The position numbers were made by a program, and so were the translations under genes. A DNA stretch of 6,547 nt from Lentisphaeria bacterium (lineage in GTDB: Bacteria; Verrucomicrobiota; Lentisphaeria; Victivallales; UBA1829), in assembly GCA_017623265.1 (NCBI GenBank), contig JAGAPM010000034.1, positions 1-6,547 on the forward strand, given 5' to 3'. Numbering within the stretch: position 1 is the stretch's first letter; every line of letters begins with the position of its first letter. The notes below the pieces were generated by a model. The model was not told where the DNA came from. It did not search any database and saw nothing but the letters and a program-made list of their open reading frames with translations. Below, one piece after another: positions 6,060 to 6,547 of the stretch.

Positions 6060-6547
6060 TCAGAAACGGATCTCAAGCAAGCCGGAAGCGGGAAGATCGA
6101 CCCGGATCAGCCCCTTCTGCAGCGCAGGTACCCCGACTTTTTCACCGGTGGTCTTGAAGACCGCGCAATCAGCAGGCGTTTCCGTCAAATCCAGGATCAA
6201 TCCGGCTTCGCCGGTCCCGTTGATCACAAAACAGGTCTTCTGTTCCGGCGTGATCCGGACAACCTGCCCTGCCCCGTAAACTGCCGCCACCTGTTTTGCA
6301 TCATTTTTGGCGATCACAAGGGGATAATTCAGCTCCGGATGATACGGGAACAGCTCACCCTTCAACAGAACATCCTTGTTGTCACGGGCAAAATCAAGCC
6401 AGAATTGGACCATTTTCCGGTGATCATCCGGCAGATCGGCAAAGCGGATCGAGATCTGCGGAACGCTGAACAGAATATTCAGGATCTGCAGCGCCGCACT
6501 TTCCACGGGCGTTGACATGTTCCATTCCAGCATATCAGAGTGAACAG
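6060..6547 (-). CDS. C-terminal part of a probable GH36-like alpha-galactosidase (5' end beyond window)
   Basis: The frame is open from the right edge to TGA at 6060-6062, giving 161 residues. The true start is off-window: the reading continues upstream of the internal methionine at 6533 as VHSD. The fragment begins with HSDMLEWN, then VESAALQILNILFSVPQISI, then HRKMVQFWLDFARDNKDVLL and HPELNYPLVIAKND. These fit the end of the (beta/alpha)8 barrel in clan GH-D melibiase/alpha-galactosidase proteins, in which the aspartate of HSD would be the probable acid/base residue. About the last 80 residues (from AAVYGAGQVVRI to LLEIRF) look like the antiparallel beta-sandwich that closes such enzymes. 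Family placement comes from remembered motif resemblance, so another GH-D or GH31-type retaining glycosidase is possible. It converges with waaG, the two stops being four bases apart, and shows no visible terminator there. Confidence 0.65.
   Translation of the reverse strand, partial: VHSDMLEWNMSTPVESAALQILNILFSVPQISIRFADLPDDHRKMVQFWLDFARDNKDVLLKGELFPYHPELNYPLVIAKNDAKQVAAVYGAGQVVRITPEQKTCFVINGTGEAGLILDLTETPADCAVFKTTGEKVGVPALQKGLIRVDLPASGLLEIRF

Noticed and set aside
1..6547. CRISPR array, tRNA, rRNA, insertion sequence or prophage genes
   Set aside because: No regularly spaced identical repeats, no cloverleaf or rRNA-like sequence, and no transposase or integrase reading frame were recognised on either strand.

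Overview
The window looks like chromosomal DNA of a Gram-negative bacterium, most likely from the Lentisphaerae (Victivallis-like) branch of the PVC group. The pointers are a WaaG-type lipopolysaccharide core glycosyltransferase, a huge leaderless protein with Chlamydia Pmp-like GGA[IVL]/FxxN repeats and a C-terminal part resembling large proteins I remember from Victivallis, and a GH36-like glycoside hydrolase fragment. The lineage is inferred from family resemblance, not from a search.

Layout from left to right. 1-2469 (minus) is one uninterrupted reading frame of 823 codons that runs off the left edge. It encodes a parallel beta-helix surface or secreted protein with 14 Pmp-like repeats. 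2470-2841 is a 372-base leader and intergenic stretch. On the minus strand it carries a compact cobalamin-type riboswitch aptamer (2679-2771), an intrinsic terminator (2559-2583), a 13-base direct repeat and the ribosome binding site of the repeat protein. 2842-4242 (minus) encodes an AGCS-family sodium:alanine/glycine symporter with its own promoter. 4489-4686 (minus) is rpmE (ribosomal protein bL31, zinc-binding form), with a promoter and a strong terminator. 4925-6055 (plus) is waaG, divergently transcribed from rpmE. 6060-6547 (minus) is the C-terminal part of a probable GH36-like alpha-galactosidase running off the right edge; it converges on waaG with only four bases between the stops.

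The three assignable promoters (symporter, rpmE, waaG) share the same hexamers, TTGAAA and TATATT, with spacers of 16, 16 and 17 bases, which suggests housekeeping sigma-70-like transcription. No such promoter is visible between the symporter stop and the riboswitch, so the leader of the repeat protein may be fed by readthrough from the symporter.

The most notable feature is the regulatory arrangement on the left: a cobalamin riboswitch and an intrinsic terminator stand directly upstream of a giant repeat surface protein instead of a B12 transport or synthesis gene. A nine-base complementarity between the aptamer core and the terminator offers a testable switching mechanism. The remaining genes look like ordinary, independently transcribed chromosomal genes.
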